From: Streptomyces sp. NRRL S-31
Lineage (GTDB): Bacteria; Actinomycetota; Actinomycetes; Streptomycetales; Streptomycetaceae
Assembly (NCBI RefSeq): GCF_000718775.1
Contig: NZ_JOCB01000008.1
Coordinates: forward strand, 1 to 64,000
Length of the DNA: 64,000 nt
Direction of reading: 5' to 3'
In this document: piece by piece, positions 42,940 through 52,039 of the stretch
Layout: every line of letters begins with the position of its first letter
Numbering within the stretch: position 1 is the stretch's first letter
The notes under the pieces: model-generated
Databases searched by the model: none
Seen by the model: only the letters and a program-made list of their open reading frames with translations
Told to the model about the DNA's origin: nothing
Position numbers and translations under genes: made by a program

Positions 42940-44494
42940 GGGAGACTTCCCGGCCGTCGGTCGTCAGGGCGACCAGCACCCGGTCCAGATGGGCGTTGTG
43001 GGCGACCTCGGTGAGGACCTCGGAGAGGACTGCCACGACGTGGTCGGCGATCTCCGTGGGGACCTCGGTGTCGACCAGGCCCTCGATACGCACGCCGGGC
43101 GTGAGGCCCAGCAGCGGGGTCTTCTCACCGACGACGTCCACCACCCGGGCCCGCAGCCCGGTGTCGACGGCACTCACACGGGCGCGCAGCCCGAAGATGG
43201 CCGAGCGGAGGATCTTGATGGTCTCGTCCAGGTCGTCCACGGCCCGCAGCACACGCTCGGCGGCCTCGGGGTGGTCGATGAGACGGCTCGCACTCTGTAG
43301 CGTCATGCCGGTCGCGAAGAGTCGCTGGACGGCCAGGTCGTGCAGGTCCCGGGCGATCCGGTCACGGTCGTGGAGCACCGCGATCCGTTCGGCCTCCTTG
43401 CGCCGCCCGGCCAGCTCCATCGCGATGGCGGCCTGCGCGGCGAAGCCCTGGAGCTTCTCGGTCTCCTCGCCCGAGAACACCGGTGCACCGGCCTCGCGGG
43501 CCACCAGCACCACGCCGCGCACGCCGCCTTCCCCGGTGCCGATGGGGACGGCCACGGCGGGGCCGAGACCCCGAAAGCGCGGCGGCTCAGGGGAGATCCT
43601 CTCGTCCCACCGCACGTCGTCGCTGGTGACCGGCGCGGCAGCGGAGAAGGCGAGGCCCATGAGCGTGCTCGCCAGGGGCAGCACCAGCCCCCGGTGCGCC
43701 TCCGCGTCCACGCCCACGGCGATCTCGACGGTGAGGGACTCGGCGGCCTCCATGGGGATCGCCACCGCCGCCAGGGCCGACCGCAGGATCTCGCGTGCCC
43801 GTTCGGCGATCAGTTCCAGGGGCTCGGCGTCCTCGCTGCCGGACATCAGGCTGTAGGTGATGTCGGCGTTCGCCAGCAGCCAGCGTTCGCGCAGCCGGGA
43901 CTCCTCGTACAGCCGGGCGTTGTCGATCGTCATGCCGGCCGCCACGGCCAGCGTGGACAGCACCGACTCGTCCTCCTCGTCGAACTGCCGGCCACCGCGC
44001 TTCTCGGTCAGGTACAGATTGCCGTACACCTCGCCGCGGACCCGGATGGGAACGCCCAGGAAGCTGTTCATCGGCGGGTGGTGAGGCGGGAAGCCGTACG
44101 AGGCGGGGTGCTGGGAGATCTTCTCCAGCCGGAGCGGCTCCGGGTTCCGGATGACCTCTCCGAGGATGCCGTGGCCCTTGGGGAAGGGGCCGATCGCGGC
44201 GATCTGCTCCTCGGTCACCCCGACAGTGTGGAAGGCCGGGAGGAAATCGCCGCCGGGCCCGATGACACCGAGGGCGGCGTACTCGGCGTCGACCAGCACG
44301 GCGGCCGCCTACGTGATGGAGTCCAGGGCCTGTTCGAGGTCCAGTTCGCGGCCGACGGAGAGCACCGCCTCCAGCAGGCTGCGCACCCGGTCCTGGGTAC
44401 CGCGGGCCGCGTCGATCCGCGCTTGGAGCTCCTCCAGCAGTTCGTCGAGCTTCAGCCGGGGCAGGTGTACCGGATGATCGTCCGCACTGGCCAT
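42722..44494 (-). pseudogene. osdK: DevS/OsdK-type hypoxia sensor histidine kinase with in-frame amber codon
   Basis: Read through, this is a 590-codon GAF-GAF-HisKA_3-HATPase kinase. The N-terminal part is LDELLEELQARIDAARGTQD. GAF-A includes FLGVPIRVRGEVYGNLYLTE. The phospho-acceptor His is in IARDLHDLAVQRLF (about codon 385) and the ATPase box ends GGLRDIAERAERLGG. At 44309-44311 a TAG interrupts the frame inside GAF-A, where relatives have a Glu codon (ALDSIT*AAAVLVDAEYAALG). A GTG at 44299, with weak AGGCGG upstream, could restart translation and give a 525-residue protein missing the N-terminal region. Otherwise the gene is dead. Sequencing error is the other explanation. Confidence 0.82.
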
Positions 44495-44604
44495 GACGCT
44501 CCTCCACACCAGTCAACCAGCCTCTGCCGGTGAACGCAGCGCGGCGGGTCCGGCGGCCCGGGACGGTCCCCCGGCATCGCGGCGACACTCCCGCCCGGCA
44601 GTCA

Positions 44605-44618
44605 GGGCCGGTCGGCCC
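44605..44618. promoter_or_regulatory. OsdR/DevR-like palindrome between kinase and ppdK
   Basis: GGGCC-GGTC-GGCCC, a perfect 5-4-5 inverted repeat, 89 nt before ppdK and 111 nt before the divergent kinase start. A second, tighter palindrome, GGGACGGTCCC, lies at 44560-44570. The pair of sites between divergent genes is what a shared dormancy operator would look like. Confidence 0.5.
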
Positions 44619-44706
44619 ACCTCCTGGGACGGAGGGCACCTGCCCCGGTGCGCCGCCCCCTTCCAGGCTGGGAGGTACCGGGAACTCGGAGCCGAGGGGT
44701 GGCGTC

Positions 44707-47394
44707 ATGGTCCGCTACGTGTACGACTTCCAGGACGGTGGCCGCGAACTGGCCGGCCTGCTGGGCGGCAAGGGCGCGAACCTGGGCGAGATGACCCGGC
44801 TGGGGCTGCCGGTACCGCCGGGATTCATCGTCTCCACCGAGGCCTGCCGCGTCTTCCTGGCCACCGGCGGGGAACCGGACGGCCTGTCCGCGGAGGTCTC
44901 CCGGCACCTCTCGGCGCTGGAGACGGGTGCCGGGCGGCTGCTCGGGCAGGGGGACGACCCGCTGCTGGTCTCCGTCCGTTCCGGGGCGCGCTACTCGATG
45001 CCCGGCATGATGGAGACGGTGCTCGACATCGGCCTCAACGACGACTCCGTGCTCGGTCTGGCCAAGGCATCCGGCAACGAGCGCTTCGCCTGGGACTCCT
45101 ACCGCCGGCTCGTCCGGATGTACGGCAGCACGGTGTCGGGGGTCGATCCGGCCCTCTTCGACGAGGCCATGGCCCTGCTGAAGGACGCCCGCGGGGCTCC
45201 CGACGACCTGCGTCTCGACGCGAGCGATCTCGCGTGGCTGGTGGAGACGTACAAGACCCTGATCCGGAACGAGACCGGCCGCGACTTCCGCCAGTCCCCC
45301 TCCCAGCAGCTCCGGCAGGCGATCCTCGCCGTGTTCCGGTCCTGGAACGCCGAACGCGCCGTGCTGTACCGGCGCCGCGAGCGCATCCCGGACGACCTGG
45401 GAACGGCCGTCACCGTGCAGCGCATGGTGTTCGGCAACCTGGGCCCGGACTCCGGCAGCGGCGTCGCCTTCACCCGTGATCCGGCCACCGGCCGCCCCGG
45501 CCTGTACGGCGACTACCTGCCGAACGCCCAGGGCGAGGACGTCGTATCGGGTGGACGGGACGCCTTGCCGCTGGCCGTGCTGGAACGGCTCGACCCCCGC
45601 TCGTACCGGCGGCTGCGCGATCACGCGCGGACGTTGGAGCGGCACTACCGAGACCTGTGCGACATCGAGTTCACCATCGAACGCGGAACGCTGTGGCTGT
45701 TGCAGACCCGGGTGGGCAAGCGCACCGCGGAGGCCGCCTTCACCCTCGCCACCGCGCTGGAGCGGGAAGGTCTCATCAGTTCCGACGAGGCCCTGGCGCG
45801 GGTCAGCGGTGACGGGCTGGCCCGGCTGATGTTCCCGCGCTTCGACACCACCGCCACCGGTGGGACGCTCACCCGTGGTGTGCCGGCCTCGCCCGGCGCC
45901 GCGGTGGGCGCGGCCGTGTTCGACTCCGCGGAGGCCGTACGGCGTGCCGCGGCCGACGAGGGCGTGGTGCTCGTCCGCGAGGAGACGACGCCCGAAGACC
46001 TGCCCGGGATGGTGGCCGCGCAGGCGGTGCTGACCGGCCGCGGCGGCAAGACCAGCCACGCGGCCGTCGTCGCCCGGGGCATGGGCAGGGTGTGCGTGTG
46101 CGGGGCACGGGACATCACCGTCGACGCGGAGGCCCGGCGTTTCACCACCCGTGACGGCACCGTCGTCGAGGAGGGCACCGTCATCTCGGTCGACGGCTCC
46201 ACGGGTGACGTGTACCTCGGGCCGGTTCCCCTGGCCGCGTCCGCGACCATGCGCTACCTGGAGAGCGGTGAGCGGACCGGCAGCGTGGTCGCGGCGGTGG
46301 CCCAAGTGCTGGACCACGCCGACTCGGTACGGCGGCTGGAGGTGCGCGCCAACGCCGACACTCCCGAAGACGCCGCCCGGGCACGGAGATTCGGAGCCCG
46401 GGGCGTCGGGCTGTGCCGCACCGAGCACATGTTCCTCGGCGAGCGGCGCAAACTGGTCGAGGAGATGATCCTGGCCCGTACGGACACCGATCGCGACCGC
46501 GCGCTGGGGGCCCTGCTGCCGCTCCAGCGGCGGGACTTCACGGGCATCCTGGAGGCGATGGACGGTCTCCCGGTCACCATCCGGCTGCTCGACCCGCCGT
46601 TGCACGAGTTCCTGCCCGACCGCACCGATCTGGCCGTCCGCATCGCCGCCGCCGAGGCCACGGGGCGACCCCCCGACGCGCACCAGGTGGAGCTGCTGGC
46701 GGCGGTGAACCGGATGCACGAGGAGAACCCGATGCTCGGCCTGCGGGGCGTGCGGCTCGGCCTGGTGGTTCCGGGTCTGGTCGCGATGCAGGTCCGGGCG
46801 ATCGCCGAAGCGGTCGTCGAGCGGACGCGGGCGGGTGGCTCCCCGTATGCGGAGATCATGGTGCCGCTCGTCGGCGCCGTCGAGGAGCTGCGGCTCGCCC
46901 GCGAAGAGGTGGTGGGTGTCCTCGGCGAGGTCGCCGAGGAGACCGGTACCCCCGTCCACTGCCCTGTCGGCACCATGATCGAACTGCCCCGGGCGGCGCT
47001 CACGGCCGGCCGGATCGCCGAGCAGGCCGAGTTCTTCTCCTTCGGTACCAACGACCTCACCCAGACCACGTGGGGTTTCTCCAGGGACGACGTGGAGGCC
47101 GCGTTCTTCCCGGCCTACCTGGACAAGGGCGTCTTCACCGCCTCGCCCTTCGAGACGCTCGACCGGGAGGGCGTGGGCCGGCTGGTCCGGATCGCCGTCG
47201 AGGAAGGTCGTGCGGCGCGCCCGGAGCTGGAGACCGGCGTCTGCGGGGAGCACGGGGGCGACCCGGAGTCGATCCGCTTCTTCCACGAGGTCGGCGTGGA
47301 CTACGTCTCGTGCTCCCCGTTCCGGGTGCCGGTGGCCCGTCTTGAGGCGGGCAGGGCGGCGCTGGCGGACACGTGCACGAGTGACAGCAGGTGA
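44707..47394 (+). CDS. ppdK: Pyruvate, phosphate dikinase
   Basis: An 895-residue enzyme interconverting pyruvate + ATP + Pi and phosphoenolpyruvate + AMP + PPi. The N-terminal ATP-grasp domain shows GGKGANLGEMTRLGLPVPPGF and SVRSGARYSMPGMMETVL. The phospho-histidine is in GGKTSHAAVVARGMG (His451). The C-terminal PEP/pyruvate TIM barrel has GVGLCRTEHMF, MIELPRAALTAGRIAEQAEFFSFGTNDLTQTTWGFSRDD in successive motifs, and the catalytic Cys in TGVCGEHGGDP. Length is typical. PPi-linked PEP formation saves ATP in low-energy states, and ppdK is a known member of the S. coelicolor hypoxia region. PNPOx and two membrane-protein genes follow on the same strand. Confidence 0.95.
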   Translation: MVRYVYDFQDGGRELAGLLGGKGANLGEMTRLGLPVPPGFIVSTEACRVFLATGGEPDGLSAEVSRHLSALETGAGRLLGQGDDPLLVSVRSGARYSMPGMMETVLDIGLNDDSVLGLAKASGNERFAWDSYRRLVRMYGSTVSGVDPALFDEAMALLKDARGAPDDLRLDASDLAWLVETYKTLIRNETGRDFRQSPSQQLRQAILAVFRSWNAERAVLYRRRERIPDDLGTAVTVQRMVFGNLGPDSGSGVAFTRDPATGRPGLYGDYLPNAQGEDVVSGGRDALPLAVLERLDPRSYRRLRDHARTLERHYRDLCDIEFTIERGTLWLLQTRVGKRTAEAAFTLATALEREGLISSDEALARVSGDGLARLMFPRFDTTATGGTLTRGVPASPGAAVGAAVFDSAEAVRRAAADEGVVLVREETTPEDLPGMVAAQAVLTGRGGKTSHAAVVARGMGRVCVCGARDITVDAEARRFTTRDGTVVEEGTVISVDGSTGDVYLGPVPLAASATMRYLESGERTGSVVAAVAQVLDHADSVRRLEVRANADTPEDAARARRFGARGVGLCRTEHMFLGERRKLVEEMILARTDTDRDRALGALLPLQRRDFTGILEAMDGLPVTIRLLDPPLHEFLPDRTDLAVRIAAAEATGRPPDAHQVELLAAVNRMHEENPMLGLRGVRLGLVVPGLVAMQVRAIAEAVVERTRAGGSPYAEIMVPLVGAVEELRLAREEVVGVLGEVAEETGTPVHCPVGTMIELPRAALTAGRIAEQAEFFSFGTNDLTQTTWGFSRDDVEAAFFPAYLDKGVFTASPFETLDREGVGRLVRIAVEEGRAARPELETGVCGEHGGDPESIRFFHEVGVDYVSCSPFRVPVARLEAGRAALADTCTSDSR

Positions 47395-47452
47395 GGGCGG
47401 CGCACGGTCCCCTCAGCGCACGGGCCGGGCCGGCGGCGGAAGGAGGCACGTC

Positions 47453-47908
47453 ATGGCAGCCAAGGAGACGCGACCACAGCGGCGCACCGGTCTCGGCCGC
47501 GCCGAGGCCCTGCGGCTGCTGGGCAGCGTGTCGCTGGGCAGAGTCGTCTTCACCCGGCAGGCACTGCCCACGGTCCGCCCGGTCCACCACGTCCTGGACG
47601 GCGGGGATGTCGTCATCCGCACCCACGAGGGGGCCGCGCTGACGTCGCACGCACAGCCGACCGACAACGCGGGCGTCATCGTCGCGTACGAGGCCGACGC
47701 CATCGATCCGGACACCCACCTCGGCTGGAGCGTGGTCGTCACGGGATATGCCCGAGTGGTGACCGACCCGGACGAACTGGAGCGTGTCCACGAACTGCTG
47801 CCCGGGGCGCCGACGGAATCCGCGGACCAGGTGGTGCGCATCCGCCCCGAGCTGGTCACCGGTGTCCTCCTCGCCGAGACGGGGAGCACGGAGACCACAA
47901 CCGGCTGA
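47453..47908 (+). CDS. Pyridoxamine 5'-phosphate oxidase-fold flavin/F420-binding protein
   Basis: A 151-residue split-barrel protein. AGGAGG lies six bases before the ATG. Typical features are the start LGRAEALRLLGSVSLGRVVFT, PTVRPVHHVLDGGDVVIRTH and the strand GWSVVVTGYARVVTDPDEL. The family binds FMN, F420 or haem and reduces small molecules. True pyridoxine-phosphate oxidases are longer, so vitamin B6 synthesis is unlikely. Proteins of this class are repeatedly found in actinobacterial hypoxia regulons. It lies 58 nt after ppdK, probably in its operon. Confidence 0.82.
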   Translation: MAAKETRPQRRTGLGRAEALRLLGSVSLGRVVFTRQALPTVRPVHHVLDGGDVVIRTHEGAALTSHAQPTDNAGVIVAYEADAIDPDTHLGWSVVVTGYARVVTDPDELERVHELLPGAPTESADQVVRIRPELVTGVLLAETGSTETTTG

Positions 47909-48157
47909 CGGCTCGGGCGTGGTCGCGAGCGCGGTTCGCCGCGGCGGGGCGGCACCCGTGCCGCGACGGGACGCGGCCGAGCCGCGCACTTGCGCACCGG
48001 TCCTCGGGAGCGGTCGCGGGAGCCCGGCAGGGACCAAGGGACCCCGCCGGCGCCCGATCGGGGTCCGGGCGGCCTCTCCCCGGGTCTCGTCGGCCCCTGT
48101 GGCCGGGGCCCCGCCGGAGCGACCCTCGAAGAAGGCACGACGAGGAGGTGTTCCGCG

Positions 48158-48730
48158 ATGGGCACCACGAAGTGGCTGTGGCGGTGGCGGAGCAATCCGC
48201 TGCGGCGGCACGAGGACGTCGTCGAGGCATGGGTCGTCCTGGCCGTCTGCGTGATCGTCGCCTTCGCCGGTGCCGTGGTCGCCCTGCTGACGGCCCGCGG
48301 CGCCGAGCACGCGTTCGCTCAGGAGCGCGCCCACGGGCACGCCGTCCGAGCGGTCCTCCTCGCCGACGCGCCACACGGTGTCACCGCGCGCTGGTCGGCC
48401 GACGACCGTGTCGAGGTCCCGGTGCGCTGGACGGCTCCCGACGGGACCTCCCGTAGCGGACGGACGCCGGTGGACGGTGGCCTGAAGGCCGGAGCCCCGG
48501 TGACGGTCTGGCAGGACGACCGGGGCCGGCTCACGCTCTCACGGCCGACGGGCCGCACCGAGGGCCACGTCGAGGCCGCTCTCTTCGGTGCCGCTGCGGC
48601 CCTCGCCGTCGCGGCTCCGGTCCTCGGCGCGGGCGCTGTCGCGCGAGCACGGCTCGACCGGCGTCGCATGGCCCGCTGGGAACAGGAATGGGACGCGGTG
48701 GGCCCGCTGTGGGGCCCGAAGACGGGATGA
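48158..48730 (+). CDS. Rv1733c-family two-helix membrane protein
   Basis: A 190-residue membrane protein. Helix 1 is about residues 24-46 (WVVLAVCVIVAFAGAVVALL) and helix 2 about 140-162 (AALFGAAAALAVAAPVLGAGA). Between them is an extracytoplasmic beta-rich domain with VTARWSADDRVEVPVRWTAPDG and GLKAGAPVTVWQDDRGRL. This layout and start (LWRWRSNPLRRHEDVVEAWV) match the Rv1733c family, a DosR-regulated M. tuberculosis antigen of unknown function. GGAGG lies about seven bases before the ATG. The 249-nt gap upstream holds no gene. Confidence 0.8.
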   Translation: MGTTKWLWRWRSNPLRRHEDVVEAWVVLAVCVIVAFAGAVVALLTARGAEHAFAQERAHGHAVRAVLLADAPHGVTARWSADDRVEVPVRWTAPDGTSRSGRTPVDGGLKAGAPVTVWQDDRGRLTLSRPTGRTEGHVEAALFGAAAALAVAAPVLGAGAVARARLDRRRMARWEQEWDAVGPLWGPKTG

Positions 48731-48815
48731 ACCGTCCCCCGCACCGGCACGGCCGTCCCCGGCGGGCGAGCCGGCGGGCCTTGGCAGGCGGGCCGGAGGA
48801 TGGAGGCGAGGTGCA

Positions 48816-49976
48816 TTGAACGAGACGCTGTCCCTCGGCCGGATCGCCGGCGTACGGGTCGGCCTGCACTGGAGCGTCCTGGTCATCGTCGCCCTGGTGA
48901 CGGTCGTCCTCGCGCGGGGTGAGTTCCCCGCCGCCCATCCGGGCCACTCCGCCGTGCGGTACTGGGCTCTCGCTCTGCTGACCGCTGTCGTCTTCCTCGT
49001 CTCGCTGCTGGCGCACGAGCTGGCGCACGCCGTGGTCGCCCGCCGCAACGGCGTGCAGGTCGACGGCATCACCCTGTGGATGCTGGGCGGCGCCGCGCGC
49101 CTGCACAGCGAGGCCGCGACCCCGGCCGCGGAGCTGCGCATCGCCGTCGTGGGTCCGCTCACCAGTCTGCTGGCCGGTGGTGTCCTCGCGGGTGTCGCCG
49201 CCGCGCTGGGCGCGCTGCACACCTCCGGGCTGGTGGTCGAGGCGGTCGCCTGGCTCTCCGCGATCAACATCCTGCTGGCGGTGTTCAACGCGCTGCCCGC
49301 CGCCCCGCTCGACGGCGGACGGCTGCTGCGCGCGTACCTGTGGCATCGCACCGGCGACCGGCTGCGGGCCACCCGAGGCGCCTCCGCGGCGGGCCGGGCG
49401 CTGGGCTGGTTCATGGTGCTGACCGGCTTCGCGGCCGTGCTGTTCGGTCACCACCTGTCCGGTCTGTGGCCCGCTCTGATCGGCTGGTTCCTCATCGGCG
49501 CGGCCACCGCGGAAGCCCGCCAGGCCGAGACGCGGAGCGTGCTGGGCGGTGTCCCGGTCAGTCGTGTCATGACTCCGCACCCGGTCACGGTTGCGGAGAC
49601 GGCGACCCTCGGCGGCTTCCTGGCCGAGGGTCCCTTCGGGCATTACCGCCACTCGGCCTTCCCCGTGCTGGCCGCGGACGGCTCGGTGGTCGGGCTGCTC
49701 ACCGTGCGGCGTGTCGAGGCGACGCCGGCCCAGGCGCGGGCGAGTACGACGGTCGGCGAGGTGATGCGTCCTCTCGACGAGGTCGTCGTCGCCGCGCCCG
49801 GGGAGCCGGTGCTCGACCTCCTGCCCCGGCTGGAGGCGAGTCCCGTGCGTCGCGCGGTGGTCCTGGACGAGGGACGCCTCGTCGGCATCCTCACCGTCGC
49901 CGACGTCACCCGGGCTCTCGCATGGCCGGCCGGGCCCTCGCGGACCCGGCCGGGGAGCACCGGCCCGCCGCCCTGA
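48816..49976 (+). CDS. Site-2-protease family (M50) zinc metalloprotease with CBS pair
   Basis: A 386-residue intramembrane protease of the Rip3/Rv2625c type. The metal motif HELAH occurs in LVSLLAHELAHAVVARRNG and the third ligand in NALPAAPLDGGRLL. About six helices precede a cytoplasmic CBS pair (VSRVMTPHPVTVAE, AFPVLAADGSVVGLLTVRRV, VGEVMRPLDEVVVA, VVLDEGRLVGILTVADV). Such enzymes cut membrane-bound anti-sigma factors or similar substrates, with the CBS pair sensing adenylates. The start is TTG 48816 after GGAGG; no ATG or GTG in frame fits better. The M. tuberculosis relative is in the DosR regulon. Confidence 0.88.
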   Translation: MNETLSLGRIAGVRVGLHWSVLVIVALVTVVLARGEFPAAHPGHSAVRYWALALLTAVVFLVSLLAHELAHAVVARRNGVQVDGITLWMLGGAARLHSEAATPAAELRIAVVGPLTSLLAGGVLAGVAAALGALHTSGLVVEAVAWLSAINILLAVFNALPAAPLDGGRLLRAYLWHRTGDRLRATRGASAAGRALGWFMVLTGFAAVLFGHHLSGLWPALIGWFLIGAATAEARQAETRSVLGGVPVSRVMTPHPVTVAETATLGGFLAEGPFGHYRHSAFPVLAADGSVVGLLTVRRVEATPAQARASTTVGEVMRPLDEVVVAAPGEPVLDLLPRLEASPVRRAVVLDEGRLVGILTVADVTRALAWPAGPSRTRPGSTGPPP

Positions 49977-49984
49977 CGTGCGGG

Positions 49985-50290
49985 CGGGTCCGGCGGACTC
50001 CGGTACGACGGCCACGGCGGGCCGTGTGGCGCGGTGCCCCGTGGGCGACCGGCCGAGCCCGGGCCCGAGGCGGCCCTGGCGGCGCCGGGCCCCGACGACG
50101 ACCGGCAGGTCGGCTGCGCGGTACACCACCGGCAGGGCGTCGCGGGTGAAGCGCTCGATCGTACGGCGTTGCACCCGCGAGCCGGCCGGGGTGTCCCGCA
50201 CCGCCCCCTCCGTGGCTTCCGCGGCTCGCCGCTCCCGTCTCACGGACGGACCGGTACCCCGGTGATCAGCGGAAGCGGTCCCGCAACGGT
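49985..50290 (-). pseudogene. Universal stress protein remnant
   Basis: Minus-strand frames contain a decayed Usp. A piece reading GPLPLITGV (about 50260-50285) resembles the first strand. In another frame, DALPVVYRAADLPVVVGARRRQGRLGPGLG then AVAVVPE (about 49998-50144) resembles the C-terminal ATP loop and last strand. At least one frameshift and loss of most of the middle separate them. A full-length Usp lies just upstream on the same strand (50401-51306), so this could be a degenerate tandem duplicate. Confidence 0.45.
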
Positions 50291-50400
50291 GCGACCGGGG
50301 CGCTCCCCGTCGGCGGTGACGACGGCTCCGAGGTCCGCGGGTCCGCCGAAGACCCGTGCGGCTGATGCCTTCACGGGGTGCCTCTGCTGGGGGCGGCGGC

Positions 50401-51306
50401 TCAGCCGTGCGCGACGACCGCGACGGGGGCGGTGATGTGGTGCAGGGCCGAGTGCGTGACATGGCCGATGTGGGCACCGAGGAAGCCCGTGCGGATACGC
50501 CGGCCGACGACCACGAGGGAGGCGTCCCGGGACTCGTTGACGAGGACCTGGGCCGCGCTGCCGCACCGGCTCGCCTCGATCACCTCGACGTCCGGGAACT
50601 TCTGCCGCCAGGGACGCAGCACCTTGCCCAGGAGGGAGACCTGTCCGCGCTCGAGGGTGTCGTGGAGTTCGGCGTCCCCGGGGAAGCGGTAGAAGGGCCT
50701 GGGGGGCTCGGGCCAGGCGTGGACCGCCCGCAGAGCGGCCTTCCGGCGGGCGGCGGCGTCGAAGGCGAATTCCAGCAGCGTGTCGTCCGGGTCCTCGATG
50801 TCGAGGCCCAGCACGACGGGGCGGTACGGCGTCACGGCGGAGGGCGCGCCCGCCGGGTCGGCCCTGTGCTCGTCGGCGGCCCGTTCCCGCGCCCGGACGA
50901 GCACTACGGGACGCTCGGCACGGGCCACGACCCCCAGACTCACGGACCCGACCAGGAAACCGCCGAGCCCGCCGAGGTTCCGCGAGCCCAGGACCAGCAG
51001 TTCGGCGAAGCCCGCCGCCTCGCACAGGACGTCGGCCACGGTCCCCGTGAGCTGCTCGGTGGTCACTTCGAGGCCCGGATGACGAAGTCGGAGGCCGTCG
51101 GCGGACTCGTGCGTCAACCGCCGCGCCCATCGCCGGTAACTCTCCAGGTCCAGCAACGGGGTGCGGGCCACGTACCGGGGCGTCGGCTCCTGGACGTGCA
51201 CGATCTTCAGGGGCAGGCCGCGCAGCAGCGCTTCGCGAGCCGCCCACTCGGCCGCGGCCCGGCTGTCGGGCGAGTCGTCGAGGCCGACGGTGACGGTGCG
51301 GGACAT
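50401..51306 (-). CDS. Universal stress protein, tandem Usp domains
   Basis: A 301-residue protein with two Usp domains, started at ATG 51306 (MSRTVTVGLDDSPDSRAAAEW). The first domain ends LLVLGSRNLGGLGGFLVGSVSLGV and the second begins RPVVLGLDIEDPDDTLLEFAF and ends ASLVVVGRRIRTGFLGAHIGHVTHSALHH. ATP-loop glycines are largely kept. Tandem Usps such as Rv2623 are DosR-regulated and slow growth in mycobacteria. A palindrome of the island type lies 65 nt upstream. Confidence 0.9.
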   Translation of the reverse strand: MSRTVTVGLDDSPDSRAAAEWAAREALLRGLPLKIVHVQEPTPRYVARTPLLDLESYRRWARRLTHESADGLRLRHPGLEVTTEQLTGTVADVLCEAAGFAELLVLGSRNLGGLGGFLVGSVSLGVVARAERPVVLVRARERAADEHRADPAGAPSAVTPYRPVVLGLDIEDPDDTLLEFAFDAAARRKAALRAVHAWPEPPRPFYRFPGDAELHDTLERGQVSLLGKVLRPWRQKFPDVEVIEASRCGSAAQVLVNESRDASLVVVGRRIRTGFLGAHIGHVTHSALHHITAPVAVVAHG

Positions 51307-51370
51307 GGTGTTCACCTCCCGGTGTGAGGGTTCCGCCATCAGCGTGGCGCCGCGACGCCGACCGTGTCAG

Positions 51371-51384
51371 GGGCCACCCGGCCC
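51371..51384. promoter_or_regulatory. OsdR/DevR-like palindrome upstream of Usp
   Basis: GGGCC-ACCC-GGCCC, arms perfectly complementary, centred about 70 nt upstream of the Usp start at 51306. The spacing fits an activator site. Confidence 0.45.
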
Positions 51385-51647
51385 GTCCGGGGACCGACCG
51401 ACCCCCTGCGGCGCCGTGACCCGACGGGCCCCGGAGGCCGGGCGGGCGCCTGCCCGGGCCTGGGCTCCGCCCTCGCGCACGGCAAGGGGACCCGGTGGCC
51501 GCGGGGGACACGGCCGCCGGGTGGCCGGGGCCGGTCGGCCCCGGCGCGGCCGCACCACTGGGTGACCACCGGTGACCAGGGCATGCGGCGGTGTGCCGGC
51601 GTCGCCGGATCGAGGTCGCCGTGCCCCGGACGCACAGCTGCACCGGG

Positions 51648-51840
51648 CGTGACCTCGTCCGGGTGCTCCCGCTCGACGGCCGACGGGCCGTACGGCGCGG
51701 CCTGACCGGACTCCTCGGTTCCGAACGGGACATCGGCCGTGGTCGGCGACGCGTGCGTCGGACTCGCACGGGGCCACGCCCCGCGGCCGCACATGGCCGT
51801 GCTCGGCGTCCGCCTGCCCGACGGTGACGGTGCTCGGCGA
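51648..51840 (+). pseudogene. DevR/OsdR-type response regulator, receiver-domain stub
   Basis: Two frames together spell the start of a NarL/DevR-type receiver. In frame 1 RVLPLDGRRAVRRGLTGLLGSERDI (ending near 51738) matches the usual VLLLDDHEVVRRGL start, with the acidic pair spoiled. After a one-base shift, VVGDACVGLARGHAPRPHMA then VLGVRLPDGDG continues the fold, with Gly in place of the phospho-acceptor Asp of DVRLPDG. Nothing recognisable of the rest of the receiver or of the DNA-binding domain follows. It is transcribed towards the CBS-BON gene. It looks like the lost partner of the kinase at 42722-44494, or of another kinase. Confidence 0.7.
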
Positions 51841-52039
51841 CGGGCGGATCGAGGGCTCCGACCCTTGTCGGCGGTACGCACCGTCACCTGCGGGCAGTCG
51901 GACCCGGGCCCGGCGACGACCGTCCGGCTCACGCTCTCCCCGTGCGCCGGACCGCCGCCGTCCCGGTCCGCACCGCTCCGACCGGGCCCGTGGACCACTT
52001 CTCCCGCCGAGACACCTCTCCCACCGGAAGCAGACGGGA

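Noticed and set aside
50240..50375. 44-codon open frame starting VKASAARVFGGPADL
   Set aside because: It slightly resembles an alcohol dehydrogenase start, but there is no continuation in any frame and it overlaps the better-supported Usp remnant.
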